This document shows positions 1-7,790 of a stretch of 64,000 nt of DNA, piece by piece. This DNA is from Chitinophagales bacterium (GTDB lineage Bacteria > Bacteroidota > Bacteroidia > Chitinophagales > Chitinophagaceae): positions 1-64,000 of the forward strand of contig JAFLBM010000007.1 in the NCBI GenBank assembly GCA_017303455.1, read 5' to 3'. How positions within the stretch are numbered: position 1 is the stretch's first letter; each line of letters begins with the position of its first letter. The notes below the pieces were generated by a model that worked only from the letters and a program-made list of their open reading frames with translations, had not been told where the DNA came from and did not search any database. A program made the position numbers and the translations under genes.

Positions 1-2071
1 TGATCTTGAAAAAATTAAACCGGTATTCTGCATTCAATTCCAGTTGCACATCACCATATCGTTCCGGGTTGTTTTTAAAATCACTAATCAGTGAACCGGG
101 TCCAAGGCGACGCAGGCTCCAGGCCCGCATACTGTTGGGACCACCTGCAAAATATTGTTTGAAGAAAGGCAGGCGGTCCTGTTTTAATGGATTAGCCGTT
201 GAACCGAGTTCATACCCCACACCTGCAAAAGCCCTGATCGCAAGGGCTGTTTTTTTGAATTTGATCAGCTTGGTAAGCTCTGCATCAATTTTTACAAACC
301 GGTACAATTGGGAATCTAAAAATTCATTCCGGAACAAACCTGCCAGCAAGCCGGATTGTTCATAGTTAACGGCCAGGATATTTTGTCGTTTGCCTTTTAT
401 CCAGGTATGCGTTACCCCGGCTACCAGCGAAGAGATCAATCCATCGGTAAAAACATTATTCAAAGCCGGAGTGGTATTGATAAGATCAATCAATCCCTGC
501 CTTTTTTTAAGGTAGGAGTATTCAATATTAACGGGCTTCAGGGTAACAAAAAGTGTCTTATTCGACCTGGGAACGTTTCTCTGGAACTCATAACCCAGCG
601 ATGCATTGACGGTGGTCAGGTTAAAAAGATTTCTTCTTTCGGTATTAGCAGCACTGAATCCAAATACCGTCCTGATATTATCCCGGTGCCGTTCAGGAAT
701 AAATTTAAAATTGGGGACTGGTTTCGGGAAATAGAGCTTATAACTGAAATTCACCTGCTGGGTCTGGATAAAACTGCTGTCTCCTAATTCAATACCATAC
801 CGCATATTCAGGCTGGAGGTATTAGCACCCCTGAATACATTCCGGTTTTGTAAGCCCACATTCGCACCAATACCAAAAAGACTTCCGGAGATAGCACTCT
901 GGTTCTGGCTGGCTTCGAGGTTCGCATTGAAAACGTATTTGGGAGCCGGGTTCAAAAAGATCCTGAAATCAACGGTGTCCTGGCCAACCCTGGGTACCGG
1001 TTCGATATTGATCTGTTTCCAGGTGCCGAATACATTCAGCCGGTTGATCGTTCGTTGAAAACGCCGCTGCCCATACAGGTCACCATGCCGGAGATAAATA
1101 TTATCAATGAATATGTTGGGTTTGTAAGTATTGTTGAACTGGATGATGGAAAGATTTGGGTTCAGTTTGGTAACAACCCTGTTGCCGGCAGAAGAATCAA
1201 CAGTAAAATCAGGATAAATCTCAATCTTACCTATATAATACTTCACCAGTTTTACACTGTCAAAGCCCGGCCGCATCCTGATTTCCAGGTTGGCAGTTGG
1301 CTTCAGCCGTCTTTCTTTTAATTTCTGCAAGAGTTCTATTTGTTCAAAGGGATCAAGCGAAGGTTGTAATAAAGCAACATCTAAGGTATCCCAAACTCCC
1401 AGCAGGTCTTCTCTTCCAAAACGGAGAAAACCATTGTTCCGGTATAAGTCAACGAGGCGGTCAAATTCAGCCGAGATAATGCCTTTGGCAAAGGGCATTC
1501 CTTTCGAGAGGTAAGAGTCTTTCAGGTTGGCTTTGGTGAGAGATTGCAATTCCGCCTGGTTATGATGATATTTGGGAGAATCGATCCGGTAAACGATCGA
1601 ATCCAGTCTTGTCAGCAAACCCGTTTTCACATCAAAGATCACATTCACCCGGTATTGGTCATCTTTTGAACCGGCTGTGTCAATTTTTGTCCGGTATCCC
1701 ACCGAGTCATAAAAGTAGCCGAGTGAAACCATCAATGCCTTCATATAAGTAACGGACTTGTCGGCATTCATGCTGTTATAGACCGGGGGCTTGTTTAATA
1801 TTTGCCTGTTGAAACCACCGCTGGATACCAATTTTCTTTTCGTTCTTACGCCAATGCTGTCATCCAGTTGGTTTTCCAGGGCGGATTCAAGATCTGATTT
1901 TTCCTGTTCTGTGAGATTACCTTCCACGTTAATATTATATTCGTACACGAATGGCGTATTCCGGGGATAGTTTTTAGGAATGACGGCACAGGAATAAAAT
2001 GTAATGATAACAAGGCCGGCGATCATTGCTCGTAAAAGGTAGCGGGAAAAAAGTGGCTGGCCGTTGAACAT
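1..2071 (-). CDS. tamL: TamL-type outer membrane lipoprotein of the BamA/TamA superfamily (3' end outside window)
   Basis: The reading frame is open from an ATG at 2071 to the window edge (690 codons), so the C-terminus is missing. The N-terminus is a lipoprotein signal with a lipobox ending FYSC (Cys28). POTRA-like sequence follows, then a beta-barrel region. Near residue 660 it carries FFKQYFAGGPNSMRAW followed by RLGPGS, the conserved barrel-lumen motif of BamA/Omp85 proteins. In Bacteroidota, TamL is the lipidated TamA counterpart thought to work with TamB in envelope assembly. Family members run roughly 750-800 residues, so some tens of residues are probably lost at the edge. It is divergent from the rRNA methyltransferase gene, with 20 bp between the starts. 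The assignment rests on the lipobox plus Omp85 motif. A second BamA-like paralogue is the main alternative. Confidence 0.85.
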   Translation of the reverse strand, partial: MFNGQPLFSRYLLRAMIAGLVIITFYSCAVIPKNYPRNTPFVYEYNINVEGNLTEQEKSDLESALENQLDDSIGVRTKRKLVSSGGFNRQILNKPPVYNSMNADKSVTYMKALMVSLGYFYDSVGYRTKIDTAGSKDDQYRVNVIFDVKTGLLTRLDSIVYRIDSPKYHHNQAELQSLTKANLKDSYLSKGMPFAKGIISAEFDRLVDLYRNNGFLRFGREDLLGVWDTLDVALLQPSLDPFEQIELLQKLKERRLKPTANLEIRMRPGFDSVKLVKYYIGKIEIYPDFTVDSSAGNRVVTKLNPNLSIIQFNNTYKPNIFIDNIYLRHGDLYGQRRFQRTINRLNVFGTWKQINIEPVPRVGQDTVDFRIFLNPAPKYVFNANLEASQNQSAISGSLFGIGANVGLQNRNVFRGANTSSLNMRYGIELGDSSFIQTQQVNFSYKLYFPKPVPNFKFIPERHRDNIRTVFGFSAANTERRNLFNLTTVNASLGYEFQRNVPRSNKTLFVTLKPVNIEYSYLKKRQGLIDLINTTPALNNVFTDGLISSLVAGVTHTWIKGKRQNILAVNYEQSGLLAGLFRNEFLDSQLYRFVKIDAELTKLIKFKKTALAIRAFAGVGYELGSTANPLKQDRLPFFKQYFAGGPNSMRAWSLRRLGPGSLISDFKNNPERYGDVQLELNAEYRFNFFKI

Positions 2072-2091
2072 AAATTGATAAAAGAGTTGCA

Positions 2092-2826
2092 ATGCTTGTA
2101 AAATCGCAGGTCAAATATATCCAAAGTTTAGGCCAGAAAAAACCGAGAGATGAATCCGGTGTTTTTATTGCAGAAGGCCCGAAGATCGTCAGCGAATTGT
2201 TGCAGGAGATACCGGGACAGGTTCAACAGGTATTGGGCCTGGAAGAATGGTTAACTGATCATTCAAAATTGCTGAATGGCATAGAAACAATTGAAGTAAG
2301 CCCTGCAGAATTAGACAAAATTTCACAACTGCAAACACCCAACCAGGTGCTGGCAGTATTGAGGAAATTTGAACAGGTTACGGAAATAAAACTGAAGGGC
2401 AATCTTATATTGGCCTTGGATACACTTCAGGATCCTGGTAATTTGGGAACCATTATCCGCATTGCCGACTGGTTTGGCATTGAATACATCATTTGCGATC
2501 AGGATAGTGCCGACCTTTATAATCCGAAAGTGGTACAGGCCACGATGGGCAGTATTTGCCGGGTGAAATTGCTGTACACTGATCTTGCCGGTTGGCTGGC
2601 GGAACAAAAGACAACTATTTATGCAGCTTCACTCGAAGGAGAGGATATAACAACGATGCAAAAGCCTGCTGAAGGGATTATCATTATCGGCAATGAATCA
2701 AAAGGAATCAGTCCGGGTATTCTGAAACTGGTAACAAAAAAAATCACCATACCACAAAAGGGGAAGGCAGAATCATTAAATGCAGCCGTGGCAACAGGTA
2801 TTATTCTTTCTCATCTGACTACCTGA
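2092..2826 (+). CDS. TrmH/SpoU-family RNA 2'-O-ribose methyltransferase
   Basis: A 244-residue SPOUT methyltransferase. The N-terminal part has the substrate-binding pattern FIAEGPKIVSELL. The C-terminal trefoil-knot domain carries the three SPOUT motifs: DPGNLGTIIRIADWFG, IIIGNESKGIS and the SLNAAVATGIIL helix near the end. Such enzymes use SAM to methylate a ribose 2'-OH on rRNA or tRNA in the cytoplasm; the exact nucleotide cannot be read from sequence. It starts 20 bp from divergent tamL, and its last 8 bases overlap the convergent permease gene. The ATG at 2092 is the only reasonable start because the conserved KSQVKYIQSL segment follows immediately. Confidence 0.9.
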   Translation: MLVKSQVKYIQSLGQKKPRDESGVFIAEGPKIVSELLQEIPGQVQQVLGLEEWLTDHSKLLNGIETIEVSPAELDKISQLQTPNQVLAVLRKFEQVTEIKLKGNLILALDTLQDPGNLGTIIRIADWFGIEYIICDQDSADLYNPKVVQATMGSICRVKLLYTDLAGWLAEQKTTIYAASLEGEDITTMQKPAEGIIIIGNESKGISPGILKLVTKKITIPQKGKAESLNAAVATGIILSHLTT

Positions 2827-4150
2827 AATGAATGGCTTTCACCGGCTGCACTTTCCTGACAAGAATAGAAGGGATGAGCAGGATAAGCAGGCAAACTACT
2901 AGAGTAATAACTCCGATAAGCCCCACCTGCCACCAGACTATTTTTACGGCGGCTTCACTCATGTAATACGCTTCTTCTTTCAGTTTTATGAAACCTGTTT
3001 GTTGCTGCAGGTATAAAAATCCTAATGCGAACACCGTCCCGATGATGATACCGGTGATCGTAATGATCAGCGAATGACGGAGAAATATTTTTTGCACCGT
3101 CCAGTCAGATGCACCCAGTGATTTTAAAATGCCGATCATTTTTATTCTTTCCAGTACTAAAATGATGAGACAGGTGATAAGATTGATCACTGCTACAAAG
3201 ATCATGATCCCGATCAGCACATTACGGGTCAGATCCTGCATATTGAGCCAGTCAAAAATATTGGGCGATATATCTCTTGCACTTTGTGTGTCCCAGGTAG
3301 GAGGGAAGCCGTCGGTTTCATAAAGATCAATAACGGCTTTATTGATCTGCCGGTAATCATCCAGGAAAATTTCATAACCACCGATCTCGTTTTGCTTCCA
3401 GAAATTCAGCCGCCGTATCAGTTTGATATCGGCAATGGCAAAGGTCTTGTCGTATTCTTCAATTCCTGTTTTGTATATAGCCGAAATGGTCAGCTTATCA
3501 GCCCTGATATTTACACCAGATCCGTCTTCTTCGCTGCCGCCGGGCCGGATAAAATAAATATTGATCTTATCATTGAGTTGTAGCTGCAACTGCTCGGCAG
3601 TGTAAGCGGAGATCATGATCTCACGGCTGTACGTACTGTCATTAAACCGGACTGGTTTTCCCTGTTTGATAAATGAATTGAAATTAGCCCAGTCGTAACT
3701 GCTGTCGACACCCTTTACCAGCACTCCTTCTATCTCGTCTTTTGTTTTCAGGATCGCATACTTGGTGGCAAAGGGATGAATCGCTTTGACCCGGCTGTCT
3801 TTTTTCATTAGTGTTACCAGCGAATCATTCTGAATGATTGGCGTTTCTTCGGCCAGTATGGACCGGTCCACCTGTTTTTCCTGCACCCGGATATGCCCGA
3901 GAAAACTGAATACTTTCTGGCTCACCGTTGCCTGGAAGCCATTGGCAAAAGACAGGGTAATGATCATTACGGCCACACTGATCACCGTGGCCACAATGGA
4001 CAGCCGGATGATGAACCTGGAAAATGATTTCTGCTGATTAAATGCGATGCGGTTTGCTATAAAGCCTGCAACCTTCAAATTGATTAGTTTGTCTTCTTCA
4101 AAAATAAGCCGGTAAAAAAGATTTATCTGCTTTTTCGGGCAATTTTTCAC
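2819..4150 (-). CDS. LolC/LolE-type ABC transporter permease (FtsX domain)
   Basis: A 443-residue inner-membrane permease with the MacB/LolE layout: one transmembrane helix near residues 45-70, a large periplasmic domain (about 75-310), then three C-terminal helices (about 315-340, 365-385, 410-435). The cytoplasmic loop KMIGILKSLGASDWTVQKIF is typical of the FtsX domain. Relatives move lipoproteins from the inner membrane to the LolA-like carrier. No ATPase gene is adjacent. The first 25 residues look unlike the family, which normally begins near KVAGFIANRI, so a downstream non-ATG start is possible. The listed ATG lies 36 bp from the divergent plug-protein start, so the two promoters must overlap coding or leader sequence. 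Confidence 0.85.
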   Translation of the reverse strand: MKNCPKKQINLFYRLIFEEDKLINLKVAGFIANRIAFNQQKSFSRFIIRLSIVATVISVAVMIITLSFANGFQATVSQKVFSFLGHIRVQEKQVDRSILAEETPIIQNDSLVTLMKKDSRVKAIHPFATKYAILKTKDEIEGVLVKGVDSSYDWANFNSFIKQGKPVRFNDSTYSREIMISAYTAEQLQLQLNDKINIYFIRPGGSEEDGSGVNIRADKLTISAIYKTGIEEYDKTFAIADIKLIRRLNFWKQNEIGGYEIFLDDYRQINKAVIDLYETDGFPPTWDTQSARDISPNIFDWLNMQDLTRNVLIGIMIFVAVINLITCLIILVLERIKMIGILKSLGASDWTVQKIFLRHSLIITITGIIIGTVFALGFLYLQQQTGFIKLKEEAYYMSEAAVKIVWWQVGLIGVITLVVCLLILLIPSILVRKVQPVKAIHFR

Positions 4151-4185
4151 AATATTGTGTGTTCTTACAAATTACCACTGGCAGG

Positions 4186-5457
4186 ATGAAAAGGATCATT
4201 TTACTGTTACTACTATGCAAGGGAATTACCGCTGCGGCGCAGCTGGCCGATCATATTTACCAGCCGAATATTCATTCGGTCAAGTTGTTCAAGTATGGTG
4301 ATATCTACAGTTACCCGGTCATGAACCTCAACAGCGGCGAGCAGTTTGAACTGCATTTTGATGACCTGGATGCGGATGTGAAGAATTACTATTTCTCTTT
4401 CCAGCTTTGTAATGCCGACTGGACGCCTTCCAGCTTATTTACCTTCGATTATACCAGGGGGTTCCAGAGCCAGCGGATCAATACCTACCGCAATGCTTCT
4501 ATTTCATTTACCCGCTATACCCATTACCAGGCCATGGTGCCTGACCGCAACAGTGTGCCCACCCGTTCAGGTAATTATTTATTGAAAGTATTCCTGAATG
4601 ATGATACGTCGAAACTGGTATTTACCAAGCGGTTTTTAGTGGTGGATAATAAAGTATCGCTGGCGGCCAGGATGATGCAGCCCTTTGGCGGCACTTTTTT
4701 CCGGACTCATCAGCGGGTGCAGGTAACGGTGAATACTGCTACCGCCAAACTAAATATTTTTTCCCCGCAGGATATTAAACTACAGGTAGTGCAGAATTAT
4801 TCCTGGCCAACGGCCATCTATCTTGACAGGCCAACGATTTACCGGGGCAATTATTTTGAGTACAGTGATGATGCGCTTTCATTTCCTGCAGGCAGGGAAT
4901 GGAGATGGATCAACCTGTCAAGTGTACGATTGATGAGTGACCGGATGAGGGATCTTCTGAAAAGCAATGACCGGATTGATGTGCTGGTGAAACCGGATGG
5001 AGAAAGAAACCAGCAGGTCTATGTGTATTACCGGGATAACAACGGGTTATTTACGATAGAAAATGAAGATGGCAATAATCCATACTGGCAAAGTGATTAT
5101 GCTTACACGCATTTCACATTTGTGCCACCGGGCAACAGGGCTTATCCCGGCCGGAATATTTACCTGTTTGGCGAGCTGACCAACTATGCAATTGATGATT
5201 CCACCAAAATGATCTTTAACCCCGAAAAAGGAGTGTATGAAAAAACATTGTTCCTGAAACAGGGTTTTTATAATTATTCTTATGTAACAGCGCCGGAGAA
5301 AAGAAGAGCTGCTGATCCTGTTTCTTTTGATAATACAGAGGGTAATTTCCAGGCAACGGAAAACAGTTATATGGTGCTGGTCTATTTCCGTCCTTTTGGT
5401 GCCCGGGCTGATGAACTGATCGGTTATGCCAAAGTAAATTCCATGGCAGGTTTTTAG
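4186..5457 (+). CDS. Type IX secretion system plug protein (DUF5103)
   Basis: A 423-residue secreted protein. The ATG at 4186 is chosen over an upstream GTG at 4159 because it opens a clean signal peptide (MKRIILLLLLC to AAAQ). The early segment has the DUF5103 signature: NLNSGEQFELHFDDLDADVK, then YYFSFQLCNADWTP. The rest reads as beta-sandwich repeats. In Flavobacterium johnsoniae the homologous Plug protein closes the SprA translocon of the T9SS at the outer membrane when no substrate is passing. That role is transferred by family, not shown here. It fits the T9SS-sorted protease encoded at 7.8-11.7 kb. No other T9SS core gene is in the window. Confidence 0.85.
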   Translation: MKRIILLLLLCKGITAAAQLADHIYQPNIHSVKLFKYGDIYSYPVMNLNSGEQFELHFDDLDADVKNYYFSFQLCNADWTPSSLFTFDYTRGFQSQRINTYRNASISFTRYTHYQAMVPDRNSVPTRSGNYLLKVFLNDDTSKLVFTKRFLVVDNKVSLAARMMQPFGGTFFRTHQRVQVTVNTATAKLNIFSPQDIKLQVVQNYSWPTAIYLDRPTIYRGNYFEYSDDALSFPAGREWRWINLSSVRLMSDRMRDLLKSNDRIDVLVKPDGERNQQVYVYYRDNNGLFTIENEDGNNPYWQSDYAYTHFTFVPPGNRAYPGRNIYLFGELTNYAIDDSTKMIFNPEKGVYEKTLFLKQGFYNYSYVTAPEKRRAADPVSFDNTEGNFQATENSYMVLVYFRPFGARADELIGYAKVNSMAGF

Positions 5458-5499
5458 TGCTTATTTCCATCAAACAAATCGTATTTAGTTGAGCTTCCC

Positions 5500-5507
5500 T
5501 ATCTTTG
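5500..5507 (+). promoter_or_regulatory. Bacteroidota -7 promoter element for the SRP RNA gene
   Basis: TATCTTTG is an exact match to the Bacteroidota -7 consensus TAnnTTTG. The folded SRP RNA begins 5 nt after its last G. This gives a local yardstick for where transcription starts relative to the element. No convincing -33 TTTG was found at the expected distance. Confidence 0.7.
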
Positions 5508-5511
5508 CGGC

Positions 5512-5605
5512 GGCAGGTCTTACACGACCAGCTCCTGCTGAACCCTCCCAGGGCCGGAAGGCAGCAAGAGTAGGTGGTTGAGCGGTGCGATGTAATCAGC
5601 CTGCC
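5512..5605 (+). ncRNA. ffs: Signal recognition particle RNA (small bacterial SRP RNA)
   Basis: A 94-nt RNA whose ends pair (GGCAGG at 5512-5517 with CCTGCC at 5600-5605). It contains the universally conserved SRP domain IV, including the GGAA tetraloop region of CCAGGGCCGGAAGGCAGCAA, which binds Ffh. The T-run at 5607-5613 just after the closing helix serves as terminator. It has no Alu domain, as is usual for the 4.5S-type RNA of Gram-negative bacteria. The RNA guides Ffh-FtsY co-translational targeting of membrane proteins. It lies between the plug-protein gene and the aldolase gene on the same strand. Confidence 0.95.
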
Positions 5606-5657
5606 ATTTTTTTTGCTCCTAACTTCCTCTGCAAGAGGGTTTTTAAATACAATCAAC

Positions 5658-6311
5658 ATGAAATTTTTTATTGATACGGCCAACCTGGCCCAGATCAAAG
5701 AAGCCAACGAATTAGGTATCCTCGATGGTGTTACCACCAATCCTTCGCTGATGGCCAAAGAAGGGATCAAAGGACAGGATGCGATCATGAATCATTACAA
5801 GACGATCTGCGAACTGGTGGATGGTGATATCAGTGCTGAAGTAATTGCCACTGACTTTGCCGGTATCGTGGAAGAAGGCAAAAAACTGGCAGCTATTCAC
5901 CCGAATATCGTGGTGAAAGTGCCGATGATCAAAGACGGTATCAAAGCGATCAAATGGTTTACAGATAATGGTATCCGTACCAACTGTACATTGGTTTTTT
6001 CTGCAGGACAGGCGATATTGGCTGCTAAAGCAGGAGCCACTTATCTCTCCCCGTTCATTGGCCGTATTGATGACAGCAGCTGGGATGGTATCGAACTGAT
6101 CTCCCAGATCTCTCATATTTATTCCGTGCAGGGTTTCAAAACAGAGATCCTCGCAGCATCCATCCGTAATGCCCTGCATATTGTAAGATGTGCCGAAGCC
6201 GGTGCTGATGTTTGTACCTGCCCGCTGGATTCCATCCTCGGGTTATTAAAACACCCGCTGACGGATATTGGCCTGGCCAAATTCCTGGAAGACGCTAAGA
6301 AAACCGCTTAA
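5658..6311 (+). CDS. fsa: Fructose-6-phosphate aldolase / transaldolase-like protein
   Basis: A 217-residue TIM-barrel enzyme of the small transaldolase (TalC/FSA) family, which is normally 214-220 residues. The ATG at 5658 is used because the conserved beginning MKFFIDTANLAQIKEA starts there. Visible motifs are GVTTNPSLMAKEG (residues 24-36), the Schiff-base lysine in NIVVKVPM (Lys87), and TNCTLVFSAGQA. The family includes fructose-6-phosphate aldolases and true transaldolases of the pentose phosphate pathway; sequence alone does not separate them. It follows the SRP RNA gene by about 50 bp and ends before a strong terminator. Confidence 0.9.
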   Translation: MKFFIDTANLAQIKEANELGILDGVTTNPSLMAKEGIKGQDAIMNHYKTICELVDGDISAEVIATDFAGIVEEGKKLAAIHPNIVVKVPMIKDGIKAIKWFTDNGIRTNCTLVFSAGQAILAAKAGATYLSPFIGRIDDSSWDGIELISQISHIYSVQGFKTEILAASIRNALHIVRCAEAGADVCTCPLDSILGLLKHPLTDIGLAKFLEDAKKTA

Positions 6312-6332
6312 TTCATTTTGCTATATCGAAGT

Positions 6333-6357
6333 AAAAAGCCCCTGTCCGGGGCTTTTT
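6333..6357. terminator. Bidirectional intrinsic terminator
   Basis: AAAAAGCCCC (6333-6342) pairs with GGGGCTTTTT (6348-6357) around a 5-nt loop, with A and T runs on both sides. It can end transcription of the aldolase gene and of the convergent small secreted-protein gene. Confidence 0.85.
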
Positions 6358-6360
6358 TTA

Positions 6361-6756
6361 TTAGTTGTTTTTCCTGTTCCTGCGGGGTGCATTATCCATA
6401 TCATTCCGGTTGGGTAAAAATGGATCGGGTAATTGTTTGATCCAGATCGTTATTTCCTTCCAGATGGCAGGGTTGGATCGCAATACTGCTTTTACGGTTA
6501 CTTTTTCCGGTTTAAAATGATCAGGTATAAAAAGTTCATTGCCGTTGAATGTTCCTTCAGAGGACGTGAAGAGTATTTGTTTGGCGGTTAGTGGTAACCA
6601 GCTTCCGTTTGACATCTTTCCATCCACGTTGATATAATTATGCTGGCCTTTTTTCAGGCTGTCGGTGTACAAATGAAAATAGATACTGTCCACCTTTTGG
6701 GCTTTTGTGAATATCCCGGAAAAGAGCAGAACCGTTGTGAGTATAATTTTATTCAT
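6361..6756 (-). CDS. Small secreted protein of unknown function
   Basis: A 131-residue protein. The ATG at 6756 is preferred to one at 6837 because it opens a signal peptide (MNKIILTTVLLFSGIFTKAQ). The mature part is about 110 residues, rich in beta-strand pattern, with no cysteines and no motif I recognise. It ends in a basic, asparagine-rich tail. It resembles many periplasmic beta-sandwich proteins of Bacteroidota, but I cannot name a family. It converges with the aldolase gene across a shared terminator and is divergent from the MORN-repeat gene. Confidence 0.6.
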   Translation of the reverse strand: MNKIILTTVLLFSGIFTKAQKVDSIYFHLYTDSLKKGQHNYINVDGKMSNGSWLPLTAKQILFTSSEGTFNGNELFIPDHFKPEKVTVKAVLRSNPAIWKEITIWIKQLPDPFLPNRNDMDNAPRRNRKNN

Positions 6757-6873
6757 GGTCTGTTTTTGCTGCAAAAAAGACGCTGGCATCCTCCTAAAGG
6801 TACGCAGCAACTGAACCTTAACATATTTTTGTTGCAATGGCTAAGTCAGTAACTTGCAGCATTGCTTGCTGAT

Positions 6874-7710
6874 ATGAAACAGTATATCCTCTTGGCGGGA
6901 CTTGCTGTCGCCTTCTCCCATATGGCGGCTGCCCAGCATACCGGGCCGGAAGAACCTTTTCCTCTCTCAGCCCCGGCAGAGCATGTGATTATTACTGATA
7001 TTTTTACCCATACAACGACCGATCATAGCTTACCTAAGAAAGGAATATTTTCTACTGTTCAGCAGGGAAGGATGTTGTACAGGGGGAATGTAAAAAATTT
7101 TAAACTGCATGGCGACTGGCAAAGCTGGTACCTGAACGGCCAGCCATTAGACTCCGGTAAATTAGTGAACGGTATTCCTGATGGGGAATGGAAATTATGG
7201 GATTCCTCCGGTAATTTGATTGCTATCAGGCATTATGATGCTGATAAATTGCAACGGGTAAAAGAAGAAATGCGGGTTAATCATCCGAAGAACTGGCATT
7301 ATCCATTAACCGGCTTGTATAAGAAGGAAGGCCGTACTGCGACGAAATACCTGCAACCGGGTTATTCTTTTTCTTTTGCAGCAAAGCAGAATGTGCCTGT
7401 TAAAAAAGCTGTTCAGATAAACAGTACGGGCACGGTTTATCACCCGGTATTTAAAGAATGTTTGCACGATGGCCTGTACATGAATTATTTCAGCAGCGGG
7501 ATTGTAAAAGATTCCGGGTATTATAAGAACGGGTTGAAAGAAGGTGCCTGGGTGCACCATATGAACAGCAGGACATTCTGGAAAGCGACCTATAAGAACG
7601 GCAAACCATCCGGTGAATGGAAAGAATACTTACTCAATGGCCAGTTAGTACAGCTTATCCATTTTGATACGAATGGAAAAGAGACCTGGCGGAAGCGGTA
7701 TGAGAAATAA
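6874..7710 (+). CDS. Secreted MORN-variant repeat protein (YwqK-like)
   Basis: A 278-residue protein with a signal peptide (MKQYILLAGLAVAF to MAAAQ). The ATG at 6874 is used because the upstream TTG at 6862 only lengthens the leader. It contains MORN_2-type repeats of the form G.W..WY.NGQ...G.Y.NG...GEW, around residues 70-120 and 190-275. Databases often call such proteins YwqK-family antitoxins. That label is not informative here: no toxin gene is adjacent and the protein is exported. A surface or periplasmic scaffold is more likely. It ends at a strong bidirectional terminator shared with the protease gene. Confidence 0.75.
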   Translation: MKQYILLAGLAVAFSHMAAAQHTGPEEPFPLSAPAEHVIITDIFTHTTTDHSLPKKGIFSTVQQGRMLYRGNVKNFKLHGDWQSWYLNGQPLDSGKLVNGIPDGEWKLWDSSGNLIAIRHYDADKLQRVKEEMRVNHPKNWHYPLTGLYKKEGRTATKYLQPGYSFSFAAKQNVPVKKAVQINSTGTVYHPVFKECLHDGLYMNYFSSGIVKDSGYYKNGLKEGAWVHHMNSRTFWKATYKNGKPSGEWKEYLLNGQLVQLIHFDTNGKETWRKRYEK

Positions 7711-7738
7711 CAGAATCATTTTGATATACTATAAATAA

Positions 7739-7769
7739 AAAAAGCTAAACCCACCTGGTTTAGCTTTTT
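7739..7769. terminator. Bidirectional intrinsic terminator
   Basis: GCTAAACC (7744-7751) pairs with GGTTTAGC (7757-7764), flanked by AAAAA and TTTTT. It separates the convergent MORN-repeat gene and the S8 protease gene. Confidence 0.85.
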
Positions 7770-7790
7770 AGTTAGCTGCCAGCAGCAGGA

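Noticed and set aside
5216..5788. 190-codon ORF on the - strand
   Set aside because: It runs antisense through the plug-protein end, the SRP RNA and the aldolase start, so it cannot be a gene.
6874..7710. YwqK antitoxin of a toxin-antitoxin pair
   Set aside because: The protein is exported and no toxin gene is adjacent; the label only reflects MORN_2 repeats.
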